A DNA stretch of 14,319 bases from Mucor racemosus (GCA_027405735.1 JAPEHQ010000048.1:1-14319), one strand, 5' to 3'; shown: positions 1 to 9,879, numbered from the stretch's first letter. Notes: a model not told the origin generated them from the sequence alone. Made by a program: numbers and translations.

Positions 1-559
1 GGTGAGGGTAACTTTTGAAACAAGGATACTTTGTGATACATAACCTCCTACCTAAACCCAGCTTACGTAAGCAATACTGAAAACACCATTTTCGCTATCA
101 ACTTACTCAAAATACTAAGACACTAAATCGGATACATAACTTGTTTGTTTAGAGTTTTGATAACAGCTTTAATAACTGCAGTGATGAATTTACTATGGCA
201 ATCATTATGGATGGCCTTTGAAAATATTATGTGGTTTCGCAGACTTTAAGCTGGGTATCGACGTAGCACCAGCTTACAAAAAAAAATTTTCAAGACCTAT
301 CAACTTTCCGAAAAATAAAGATATAATAAATCAGAGCCATAACAATCATTATTTAAACCTTTGAACAATGTTATGGCTTTAATAGTTATTTTTACTATAA
401 AATCATTTTACTGATAGCTGTTGAAAATAGGCGGTACTGCAATATTTTTGGGTAGGAAATAAGGCTTGGCTACAAAAGAATTAAAGTTATACTCCGTTAT
501 TTAAATTATTCAGGGAGGATCAAAGTTTTACATCATCTATACACTCAATTTTTATTACT
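1..559. other. Non-coding left flank
   Basis: No frame gives a credible protein and no RNA gene is recognisable. The stretch is AT-rich. It holds one perfect 8-bp inverted repeat, TAAGCTGG at 247-254 and CCAGCTTA at 269-276, whose right arm overlaps the candidate left terminal repeat of the transposon remnant. If that terminal repeat is real, roughly 277-559 is the 5' non-coding part of the element. Confidence 0.5.
261..280. repeat. Candidate left terminal inverted repeat of the transposon
   Basis: ACGT followed two bases later by CACCAGCTT (267-275). The reverse complement of 2777-2796 has the same arrangement, ACGT then CACCAGCTT; over 20 aligned positions about 15 agree. The two copies lie about 300 bp before and 160 bp after the transposase remnant, which suits a Tc1/IS630-type element. 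No clear target-site duplication is seen, so a chance match remains possible. Confidence 0.35.
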
Positions 560-2621
560 ATGCCTCCACTCACAGCTAGAAAAAAAGCTTATCAAAATAG
601 AGTAAAAAGCGATACAAGCCAGTTTATACGTGTTGATATGAAGATTGGGAGATGATTGATTCCGACATCGCCGAATTAAACAGTTGCAGCCCAGATGTGC
701 AATTCAAATCCTGAAATCCGTAGATCAGTGAATGAAATTTTAGTCGACACGACTAGAAAAAGCAACAGGCCTTTTTGGTATTCGAAAAATTCAAGGACGA
801 CACTCTGGAGACGTGAAAAGGAGAATGAAGCTGTCGATGAGAGACATAAACTGGAGAGATTTGGTTTTGTTCCGCTGGTCCCAGCAATTCCTGTAGAAGA
901 GCGACAAGCATTAAGTCTTAAGGACAAAGAAATTATGCAAATAAAAGAAACATTTCCAAACTTCAAGAATTGTGAAGCCGGTGATGAACTCGAAGCATGA
1001 AGGAAGCAAAACTGAGACTTATAATTTTGTGCGATACTCTTCGATCAATTATTACTTTATCAAAAGACTTGAAGGTGATAAAACACTTTCAGCTTCGCGT
1101 AAAGCAGCTAGAATCTACTGGCCTAAAAACAACGTAACTTATCGTGCTATGACAATTGTTAAATGGGCCAAGGAGTTCATTGTGAGGGTGTGTTGTCAAA
1201 CCATAACCAAGGCTGCCATTCAAAAAGAAAATGTTTTCTGAATGATTCTGATGTAAAACAAATTGTTCTTGAAGAAATCCGCAAAACAAAGCCTGCAGAG
1301 CGGTCTTTGGTCGTTATCAAGGAGTATATGACAAAGTGGTTGTCCTTCAATCTTAGGTGTTACTGATAGATGTGTAAGTCAGACTACTATCAGCAAGTAT
1401 CTCCATGAATGGGGTTACGCCTATAGAAAAAAACAAAAGACTATCTTTTTTGATGGCATGAACGGGAAGATGTGGTCGCATATAGAGATTTTTGGTCACA
1501 AAGGATGCTTCAGTATATGGAAAGATGGATTTTACACAGGAGAGAACGAAGAAGATGTGTTGGAACCTGTTGGATTAGAATATTATGAAAAAAAGTATGT
1601 GTTCGTTACCCATGATGAAAGCACCTTCTACGCTAATGACGGTAAAAATGACTTGTGGTTGGCTGATGGTGAGAACTATATTCGTAAGAAGGGTCCAGGT
1701 TCTCGACTAATGGTAAGCGAATTCCAATGTCCCTGTCATGGAACTATGAAAATCAGAAGTTGGTCATCTAGGACGTTGTTTAAAGCAGGTGATTCAGAGA
1801 AGGTTGGTGGACTTCAAAAACATGGTTGAACAGCTGAAAGAAAATGCAATTGGGCTTTTTGAAGCACTCCATCCAAACTGTCAAGCTATTTTTCTTTCGA
1901 TAACAGCTCCAACCATGGCGCTTTCGCTGATGATGCTCTGGTGGTTACTCGCATGACCTTAAACGAGAAGCCGTGGTCCTTAAATGAGAAGTTCCAGTTC
2001 CGTGATACTTGGTATATCTGCAAAGCCACTGGTTTGCGGAAACCACAGACTTTCTTTACATAAAGAGATTATCACGAATAAAAGGGATGCGTCAAGACGA
2101 AGAAGGTCCGTTACTTCAAAGGAATCAAGTCGATCTTAGAAGAAAGAGGACGATGGGTTGGCCATGATGTTGAAGGCCAAAAATGGAAACTGCATTGTGG
2201 TGCTCCCGAACGTGTCAATCCCATTTGTTGTGCTCGTCATTTTTTGGAAAACTGCCCTGATTTTGTTCAACAGAAATCTGCTTTGCAGGAAATAATTGAA
2301 GAATCTGGACACATCTTCGAATTATACCCGAAGTACCATTGCGAATGCAATTGGATTGAAATGTACTGGGGTGCTGCCAAGAGGGAAGCTCGTTTGCGAT
2401 GTGACTATACGTTCAAGTCTCTGGAGAAAAATATCCATTCTTTTCTGGATACCTCTGGTAACCTGACTCAAATCAGACGTTATTTCAGAAGGTCGATGGA
2501 CTACATCGAAGCTTATAGCAATGTAGAGACGGTAGAGAAGTTGTCCAAGAAGTTAAGAAATTTGTGGAAAAAAAAATATTTATCCCATAGAAAAGTTAGA
2601 ATTCCTAACGATTTGTTATAA
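560..2621 (+). pseudogene. Decayed DDE transposase (fungal Tc1/IS630-like fold)
   Basis: Remains of a transposase that would cut and rejoin its own DNA in the nucleus. The protein runs from ATG 560 to the stop at 2619-2621 but only by switching frame repeatedly. Visible blocks in order: an N-terminal MPPLTARKKAY stretch; a basic SRTTLWRREK block (about 795-830); an AARIYWP...YRAMTIVKWAKE block (1105-1175) and HSKRK (about 1218), resembling a DNA-binding part; then HEREDVVAYRDFW at about 1456-1494, readable only after leaving the frame of 1458-1829. The catalytic core follows: Asp in VTHDEST (codon 1614-1616), LMVSEFQCPCHG, Asp in DNSSNH (codon 1899-1901) and Glu in CNWIEMYWG (codon 2358-2360). 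This DDE arrangement with DN-x2-NH and N-x-IE-x2-W is that of Tc1/IS630-type enzymes, and the blocks resemble transposases common in basidiomycetes and Mucoromycota (recalled, not searched). Frame changes lie near 650, 690, 1000-1160, 1360, 1455, 1525, 1810, 1897 and 2050-2110. It cannot make an intact enzyme as read. Confidence 0.85.
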
Positions 2622-5163
2622 AAATAAAATGTTTGTTTAAACTTATTATACTTCTCAATCTCTCAAATAACAAATGAGCTACATCACCTGCCATGAGATG
2701 CCTCCAAAAAAAAAAGCATACTGAAATAGCGGTGTTTAAAAGTAAATAAAAATTGAAACAAAATAGGTTTACACAGATTTAAAGCTGGTGGCACGTTAGT
2801 TACCTGCTATTGACACCTACCAAGGTCAGTAATCTCACTAGTTCTAGACGAATATGGATTCAAATGGCCCCTGTTGCAATGGCAGGTACTTTTAGTGTTG
2901 ATCCACAGAGGTGCAAAAGGTTTAGCCTCCCTGAATTACTGTAGAAATGGAGAAATGAAAATTCATACTTGTTTAAACTATTTTGTAATGACCTGTAATT
3001 TTGGACTAACAACAAAGGTGGATAATATGCTTATAATAGATATTATTTTTGTTATTATAAATGGTGATCACTGGTTGATGAAGGTTGGTGTTTTATTTGT
3101 AAATTAGATATTATTAGTGAATAAATAAAAGTAAAGGGAGTGTAACAAGACAGATAAATCTACAAGGGATCATGTAATTATTTCTTTGTAGTATTTATAT
3201 AAGGAATGAGGCAAGGTTTTGCATCATGAATGAAACTGAAATGTTTGACTCATTACATATTTTGTATAAATTATTTCAGATATTTCTTGAAAATATTTAT
3301 AAAATCAAATAATGATTCGAAATTGAATTTTGAATTTTATACTTAATGCACAGTAGATGTATTAAGAACATATCCTAATTTAATTAGATCACAGTTGTCC
3401 TTGAAGAGTTTAGTACACGTTTTTGAAAAAAAAAGCCTTCTTCCTCTGCTTGAGAAATGCTTGCAATCACTAAATATTGATTCAAATGGGCTACAAGCTT
3501 TAAAATATATACTACAGCTGTAACACTATCCAGTACTATAATTTTAGGACCCCATTGATTTCTGGGTAAATCGTAGGAATCAAGCACCTACTTTTTCCTA
3601 GTGGATTTGTGCTCAGCAGACGATTAAATTAGAAAAAGCAGCCAAAATAAACATGTATGACAATGACAATTACTGAAATTAATAAGCAAACGTCCTCTTT
3701 ACGCGTAATCAAAATGTAGTACAATGCGTTCCATCATATATCTATTCTTGCAAAACATCGGATTTCGATTATTGATTTAAAATAACTACTAGCAAATAAA
3801 TAGCAGAAAAATAACGGAAAATCATAACCTTTGTTTCTTGAATAAGTTGCTAATATTAGATGGTCAGCAATTAATGGTGAAAAAAAACAGCGTTCTCTAG
3901 GGGATGTTTTTTAAATTTTTAATGAAGTTATTGATAAGACAGGACTTTAAGGCAGATTATTGGCTTACAGGCAAATCTCAATAGCAAAAGATATCTGTAT
4001 CATATTTATGATGAAGCATTTAAAAGTTTCTTTTTTTTTTTTGAAAATAATAAATCGATTTATAGCTGGATGGACTACAAAAAACTTTAATTGATAGATG
4101 CTGGCATCTATGCGGCTTGCTGTTAAATTTCAAGATCATTCTTATTTAAGCAAAGCTTACCAACTGATTGTATAACACTTTAGGAATGACTTTTTCCCCA
4201 TTTTTTCTAATTTTTGCTATATTTTATACGGTATATACTGTAGTCTCAAAGACGTTTTGTTCAATATTTAGCGAACAGTTTGGTATATTTTGATTTATAA
4301 TACTGTACGTTGAAAACCATTTGTAAATTCTGCAAGTATTTTTTCCTTTGCGCATTCGTATGTATTATTTGTAAATCTTCATCAAACTATTACATTTTCA
4401 AATCTTTAGCTCCAAGATATGTGTGTAGTGTCAATCTGCTGGCGATCATCATATCAAGAAGCGTTGTTTGAACTTGATTTCACTGCAAATCATGTTTTCA
4501 AAACTTATGAAAGCCCTTCAAAACACATTGATATCTATGTGATATAGCAAACAATGAAAAATGCGTTAAGACTATTTGCATAATAATGGGATGGTCAACG
4601 AAATGTAATGTCTGCAATAATAGTTAACCTCCTTTTTTTCAAAGAGCCTTACTCAAAAACTAAACTCAAAAGAATGAAATAAATATTTGACTAAAATAGA
4701 GCTCTCTTTACATATAAACTTTATGCAAGACTTGTTACCATTTAAGAAACAATGTATCTAATCTTTGTTAAACGGTCTTTTTATATATTCAAAAGCTTCC
4801 AACTTTAATTGATGAATTCTCGGTAATGGATATTGAGAGCAAAAAAGTAAATATAGCAAAAGGGGTGTCATTTATATAGGGGTACAAAGAAAAGAAGACT
4901 ATTGTAGACTCTTCCCGGTAATTTAAGAATTAAAGAGCGTTGTAAACACAAAAGAGAAAAAGGACAAGAAATCTAATTAGGCTAGTGTATGTATGCACAG
5001 TAGATCCTTTTATTCTTGACCTGATTTATTCAACTTGTGCTACTTGTACAAAACAAACATGCTAGTGTTCTGGTAATACATTTGGTAAAATGTAGGTAAT
5101 TAAAATTCAAGGGAAGCAAATAAAGTAACATTTTCCAAAAATTCTTGACTAACAATCGGAAAG
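2622..5163. other. Long AT-rich intergenic stretch, no recognisable gene
   Basis: About 2.5 kb with many stops in all frames and many A/T runs. The longest open frames (2874-3107 +, 3384-3587 -) have no recognisable motif or gene-like codon pattern. A slightly less AT-rich patch at 4419-4547 holds a 43-codon + strand frame starting MCVVSICW that I cannot assign. At 2698-2725 there is a short resemblance to the transposase start. The end, 5147-5163, looks like an intron 3' end for the next gene (GACTAAC then AG at 5162-5163), so an upstream exon may be hidden here, but no hydrophobic N-terminal part of an acyltransferase could be found. Confidence 0.55.
2777..2796. repeat. Candidate right terminal inverted repeat of the transposon
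   Basis: AAGCTGGTG at 2782-2790 followed by GCACGT (2791-2796), the inverted counterpart of 261-280. If both are real ends, the element is about 2.5 kb with a single decayed gene. The match is short and imperfect. Confidence 0.35.
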
Positions 5164-6419
5164 TATATCGTCATTTCGACATTTGATTATTCTGGTATAT
5201 GATGATTGCCACTGTCAAATTGACATCTTTCGGTTTAATGTAGCCGATGGTCGTACAAAGAATCAAGCTATTTTGTCCAGTTATAACAAACGCATGAAAG
5301 TGGAGCATATCCAACTTTAATTGAATTTTACGGTTGGATGTTTTTCTTTGGCGGTTTCTTGGTAGCCCGACATCTGAATTCATGGTTATATGCGTTTTGT
5401 ATCTATGCAAATGTTTCAAATCAAGGGAAAAATCCATGTTCCTTCTCCCATCAAGCAAACGCTATTCTTGATAGCTAAAAGCTTATGTTTTGTTGCAGTC
5501 ATTGTTACAGTTGCTCCTTATTATAATTCTGCTAGTGTTAGTTATGCTGCATTTGCTGATTTATCATTTGGTAAAAAGTAAGTTTGATCTAATCTTGGAT
5601 TATTTTATCAATTACCTCACACATAGAAATAGAATGATCTATCTCCAAATTGCTGCGTTTACATCTCGTTGTAAATATTATGTTGCATGGTTCTTGTCCG
5701 AAGCTGCTTGTGTGTTGTGTGGTTTGGATTCAACGGATATAATGCTAGTGGAAATGCTCGTTGGGATCGTTTCACTAATATTATTGTGCGCAAATGTGAG
5801 CTTAGTCAATCTATTAAAGAAATGATTGATCATTGGATATTGGTGCAATCGTTGGTTGCGTTACTATGTCTACATGCGTATTACTCCTCCTGGACAGACT
5901 GGTGGTTCTTTAAGTGCTTCAGCTACTTATGCTGTTTCAGCTCTCTGGCATGGATTTTATCCTGGTTATTACCGTAAGTGTATAAATTTTTTAGAAACTG
6001 TCATTTATCTAAAATTTATACAGTGTTCTTTTTGTCAATTACACCTTTCCAAATGTTGGCTCGTCATATTCGCAGAACATTTCGTCCTTTAGTTATTATT
6101 CCAGGCACTAAAAACCCTCAACGTATTCTTAAGTTCTTTTACGATATGGCTGGAACCATTCTCACAATGTCTATTATTAATATTTTGTCCGCTGCTTTCA
6201 ATTTGTTGTACTGGCATCCAGCCATCACAGTATGGAAGCAATTTATTTTATTCATTATATAGTTGGCATTGTAGGCTACTTTATTTGAAAGCAACAAATC
6301 GTCCATTAAGAGAATACCAAAAAAAGAGAGAAGCAAAAGCTATTTCTGAGTATGCTCGACCTCCTACTCCTCCCATTGAAGAAAAGATTCCTTCTCTTCA
6401 TCAACAGAAATTTCAGTAA
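5164..6419 (+). pseudogene. ALE1: Ale1/LPCAT-type MBOAT lysophospholipid acyltransferase, 5' truncated and frameshifted
   Basis: Members of this family are ER membrane enzymes that move an acyl group from acyl-CoA to lysophospholipids (Lands cycle). Family landmarks in order: MIATVKLTSFG (about 5201-5235), IEFYGWMFFFGGF (about 5320-5360), TSRCKYYVAWFLSEAA (about 5660-5710), FNGYN...RWDR, RWLRYYVYMRITPPG, and the signature ALWHGFYPGYY with the catalytic-type His at codon 5949-5951. The C-terminus is KR-rich and ends at TAA 6417-6419. Two short introns fit: 5578-5626 (49 nt, GTAAGT...TAG) and 5974-6023 (50 nt, GTAAGT...CAG); splicing both keeps the family sequence continuous. At least ten one-base gaps are needed to read through, near 5200, 5235, 5312, 5365, 5387, 5727, 5837, 5848, 6253 and 6285, each in or beside a mononucleotide run. 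About 385 codons remain, against roughly 450-620 in the family; the first membrane segments are not visible upstream. Either a broken copy or an intact gene read poorly. Confidence 0.85.
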
Positions 6420-6472
6420 ATAATACACATTTTGTAAATAAACATCAAATACATCTTTCCATAAAAAAACAT
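6420..6472. terminator. Shared 3' region of two convergent genes
   Basis: The acyltransferase stop (6417-6419, +) and the inferred MADS stop (6473-6475, -) face each other across about 53 bp. The interval contains TTTTGTAAATAAACATC on the + strand, with an AATAAA-like polyadenylation signal (AAATAAA about 6436-6442), and an A-rich run that is T-rich for the minus gene. The two transcripts probably overlap at their 3' ends. Confidence 0.4.
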
Positions 6473-7340
6473 TTAATGAAGTATGTAGAATATATAGAAT
6501 ATATAATTAATTTTGTAGACCTTGAAATAATCATTGCTGTTATTACCAACAAGTTTTTGGGAGGAAGAGGATGACCTTAAATCTTGTTGTTGTTGATTGT
6601 ATGGAAGAGGATACAATGATGAATAATTGGATGACAATGAAGGCTACATAATGGCATTTTAATGTAAATTGTAATAGATCTTTGAGATGGGTAAGGATAA
6701 TGCGTTGGATTATCGCTAGTTGCATTAGGATCATGAGGTTTGACAGCATCATTGATTTGCTGTGTAAATGCAGAAATAGCAGTAGCTGTTGCTCGTTCTT
6801 GTTGTTATCGTTTTTGAATAGCATGATCATGAGGATCAGTATTTGCTAAAGACTAGAATTGAGATACTCTTTTGATAGTTAAAAATTTATGCATTTATAA
6901 TATATTTACTAAATCTGATAGATCTAGTGCATTAAGACATGCTTGAAGTAAACTCTTTCCTTCTAGATCTGCTACCACAGGCTGAAGTTTAGCGGTAGTA
7001 AACGAGACCAGTTTCAGATACCACTAAAAGAAGGACTTGAGTACCAGTCAATGTGTCCAATTCATAAGCCTGAAATGTTCATTAGCAATTGCACATAAAA
7101 TATAAATTCATATTCAACTTGATACCTTCTTCATAATGCCAGCTTTTCTTTTGGAGAATGTAATATGTCATCTAGATTTATTTTCAATATATTCAATATT
7201 ATCTTGGGTCTACCAGTTCTTTTCCTGGGTTTTGAGTCAGCATTATCCGATTCCATATCTTGTTGAATTTCTGTATTAGGGAAAATACCGAGATTTGAAT
7301 TGATAGATGGTGTTTGATAATTAAAATCATTTGAATTCAT
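6473..7340 (-). pseudogene. Mcm1/SRF-type MADS-box transcription factor, pseudogene
   Basis: The family binds CArG-like DNA as dimers and recruits partner regulators in the nucleus. From ATG 7340 there is an acidic/Asn-rich lead, then KPRKRTGR, then the MADS domain: IEYIENKSR, HITFSKRKAGIMKK, intron 7070-7125 (56 nt), AYELDTLTGTQVLLLVVSETG and KLQPVV. This follows Mcm1/SRF closely, including the SRF-type extension GKSLLQACLNAL. Intron 6853-6909 (57 nt) leads to a Gln/Ser/Pro-rich tail. Damage: TGA at 7168-7170 replaces the second Arg of the conserved Arg-Arg pair; TAA at 6805-6807 sits in a run of CAA codons; in the restored tail frame TAA 6659-6661 and TAG 6644-6646 fall where Gln is likely. 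Each is a C-to-T change (CGA, CAA, CAA, CAG). Also about 8 bp are missing between GTTTAC and TACCGC (near 6997-7003), and one base near 7199 and 6676. The end at 6473 follows the tail frame and is approximate. About 250 codons. Confidence 0.85.
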
Positions 7341-7522
7341 TATTTTATTATTGAAAATGTAGTATTAAAAAAGAAGAAGGATGTGATATTTTATGATACA
7401 AAATGATGTATATTCAGTATTATATACATGAGTCCAAAGTCATATATGAAATCCGCCTCAACAACAAGCACCAAAAAAAAAGTACTCAACAATTTTATTG
7501 TGAAGTAATGAAATGGCTAGCG
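7341..7522 (-). promoter_or_regulatory. Short intergenic region upstream of the MADS-box gene
   Basis: About 180 bp between the Zn2Cys6 stop and the MADS ATG, both on the minus strand. AT-rich with TATA-like stretches (for example near 7415-7430), but no operator can be named. A + strand open frame covering part of it (7403-7675) runs antisense into the Zn2Cys6 last exon and is not gene-like. Confidence 0.35.
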
Positions 7523-9800
7523 TCATACATCATTGCAACCAAGATGAGGGAATTGATCATAGTAATCAACATCAAATTTACTACCACTCATTACCTCAAA
7601 CATATTTGCTACCAGTGGAGATGTCAAGGCTTCAGATGGCACTTGATGACCTTGTATAAGCTTGATAGAATCTAATTCATTCAAACAAGATTTCATCATT
7701 GATCTAGCTTCTTTTGCAATATGCTTATTGGGTGATAAAGCTAATAACACTAGCACATCTAGAGCATGAAATAAGAATTCGCTAGCAGACAAAATGTAGT
7801 TGCCTATGTGATGTTGAGTATTTTATTTTATCTACGGCAGACACAAAAAAAAACAAAAAAACTTACATGATGTTGCATCAGATACTGCTAGTCGGTGAAT
7901 AGCATGTAATACCAATTGGCAACTTTTTAGCGCTTTACTTAATGAATGTTCTTGTACCCAAGAGAGTAATGTTGACCATAATCCGATAATGATTTTGGTT
8001 GTAATAGACAGGAATAAATGCTAACATGAATATATGAAATTGTATGAAATTAGTTAATAGTACAGAATCTGTTGCTTGATCTATCGCCTTGTAGCATAAT
8101 TCTGAATCGTGTAAATCACTACAGAGTCGGAATTCTTCTGGTATAGCTGCTGCCCATTCTTTCATAACATCCTCCATTCTAACAATAGATTCGAAACTAA
8201 GAGTGCAAGTTCTGCCAACATGGACACGATGAATTTGTTTCTAAATGTACATTAATAACAAAACCATGGATAAATTCAAACAACTCACCATGAAATTCTT
8301 TACAAACTCATGATTATACAAGTTAATCACCCAATTTTGTGATCGAACAAATCTCTTTGTTTCATCAGGTTCATCAGCCATAAACTTCCAAATGGGAAAA
8401 TGAAAGCAATCCAGGTCAGTCATATCATTTGCAATGTAATCCATTAATCGACTGATAGTAGTTGATATCATAACATGTCGAGTAAAAAGCATTTTATCTA
8501 CATCGGTAATGGGTTCTTGGTGTTTTGTATAGGTATAATGTCCAGAATGTGTTGTCTCATCAAAACAAGCGTTAAGACCAGTTGATCGGAACTCGGGGTA
8601 ATCATTTCTTAAATCGAGTAAAATCTGATAAGCCATTGATACTAATTGACGGCATTCAGCAAATTTAAGTGTAATATGCATATATTGTATAAGTAAATTG
8701 ATTCCCATTACATTTTCCAATCTTTTCTCGGGCTGATCAAATTGATCTAAAATGATATTCTTTGCTTTTGCATGAAAATAATCGCCCATGCTTCGTCTTT
8801 CTCGAGGGGAGAATTGTAAATGTTTACAGGGAGTTGAACATACATAAGAACATATACCAAGTGTAACAAGATCTGTCAATGGATCTTGTATAGAAGTTAA
8901 TTTTTCTCGATAGGAACGCTCATGTACTAATGGATTATATACATTATGGCATTGGAAGTAAATGTGCAGCAACTGATCTACTAATGAATTGGGGTCCAAT
9001 AATAATGTACTCGGTAACAACAATGTCAAGGGCGGATTGGTAGGTTTTGTCTTTATACATCTTGTCAATATTTTGATTGTAAATGGAATAAGACTACCAA
9101 TGCCTTCCTTTCCAAAACTCATGATTATTCCAGCATCGCGTCCTCGATAATAAGAATCACCATGGAAATAAGAACTATCTTCGCTGTCACTATTGTTTGA
9201 AAATGATGAAAATGGATGCTGATGAAAATGTTGTTGATCTGCTTCTACCACCACTGCCACTCAATGTTGATAAATAAGTTACAGAAGGATTAAATTGTAA
9301 CAATTCGCCTATATTTTGAATGCCTGTTTCTATTTGAAAATTGCCATTTTCAATTTCAATTTCCAGTTATGAAATAAGCTTTGTATCATTGTATTTGCTA
9401 ATTCTGATAGAGGCTGTTTATCATTATTTATGAGCGACAGTTGGCTGCTACTATTGCTGCTGCTGGTATTAATATTATTGCTGCGGTGCATTTGTATTTG
9501 CTCTTCCATGAAAAAAACTGCTTCTTCGAGTTGTTTTACTTGATCTTTTAAACTATCGATATCTTGATCTCTTGCTACATTAAATTCATCGTTTAATAAT
9601 AGTTGCTGTCCTTCTTGTTTTGTTGGTTGGTAACATATTCTGCCAAGCCTTTCGCATCTGGAACATTTGTGGTTCAAATTGGCTCGAACACATTTTCGAC
9701 GATGTTTTCGACATTCTAAATCAATGAGTTCATTATATAAATATTAAATGTTTCCAATTAAAAAGTTATTACCAGTACAGGGTGTATTTCTAACTTTCAT
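7523..9800 (-). CDS. Zn2Cys6 (binuclear cluster) transcription factor with fungal-specific regulatory domain
   Basis: A nuclear DNA-binding regulator of the Gal4 class. ATG 9800 is chosen because it opens a short exon (9800-9773) that supplies the first Cys. Splicing intron 9716-9772 (57 nt) gives the full pattern C-x2-C-x6-C-x8-C-x2-C-x6-C (PCTECRKHRRKC, then KCSRCERLGRICY), coded between 9779 and 9633. A coiled coil follows (SLKDQVKQLEEAVFFMEEQI, about 9565-9500), then an Asn/Ser linker and the middle domain: LHIYFQCHNVYNPLVHERSY, KNIILDQFDQPE, NLLIQYMHITLKFAECRQLV, typical of the Fungal_trans family. Introns 8241-8288 (48 nt) and 7804-7866 (63 nt) join cleanly to the C-terminal helices and stop at 7523-7525. 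Total about 700 residues. Three frame changes are needed: one missing base near 9366 (CC to C), a shift near 9250 beside a GGT repeat, and one near 7985 (likely missing G's). No in-frame nonsense codon remains after these, so the gene may be intact in the organism. Target genes are unknown. Confidence 0.88.
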
Positions 9801-9879
9801 GTATTAATGTCGTATTTAAAGCCAAGCAAAAGAAGGGGAGTATATATAAATCGCACAAAAAAAAAAAAAAATCTCGTAT
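9801..9879 (-). promoter_or_regulatory. Compact terminator/promoter interval between HbrB-like and Zn2Cys6 genes
   Basis: Only 79 bp separate the stop of the upstream gene (9880-9882) from the ATG at 9800. In the direction of transcription the interval has a T15 run (9871-9857), a TATA-like TTTATATATA (9850-9841), a pyrimidine-rich CTCCCCTTCTTTTGC and then the ATG. The upstream gene's 3' end and the downstream core promoter must therefore share these bases. The TATA-like element lies about 40-50 bp before the ATG, which suits a short leader. Confidence 0.5.
9857..9871. repeat. A15 homopolymer
   Basis: Fifteen consecutive A residues just past the stop of the HbrB-like gene (T15 in its sense). 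It may help 3'-end formation or act as a nucleosome-poor tract for the next promoter. Its length is unreliable if homopolymers are miscalled in this assembly. Confidence 0.85.

Noticed and set aside
676..966. 96-codon minus strand open frame
   Set aside because: Antisense to the transposase block with SRTTLWRREK; the + strand product is the recognisable one.
2874..3107. 77-codon + strand open frame
   Set aside because: No domain or convincing codon pattern; probably chance in AT-rich sequence, although a worn transposon fragment is not excluded.
3384..3587. 67-codon minus strand open frame
   Set aside because: No recognisable motif, no plausible exon neighbours.
5171..5458. 95-codon minus strand open frame
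   Set aside because: Antisense to the acyltransferase, whose + strand family motifs are clear over the same bases.
5164..6419. Programmed ribosomal frameshifting
   Set aside because: Ten or more shifts in one gene, at different run types and without a shared slippery site, cannot be programmed; deletion or base-calling error fits better.
6473..7340. Reassigned stop codons (TAA/TAG read as Gln) to explain the MADS stops
   Set aside because: TGA also appears where Arg is expected, and the other genes in the window end at ordinary stops without internal ones once frames are restored. C-to-T change explains all four more simply.
7403..7675. 90-codon + strand open frame
   Set aside because: Spans the MADS promoter region and runs antisense into the last exon of the Zn2Cys6 gene; Lys/Tyr/Ile-rich, as expected of AT-rich noise.
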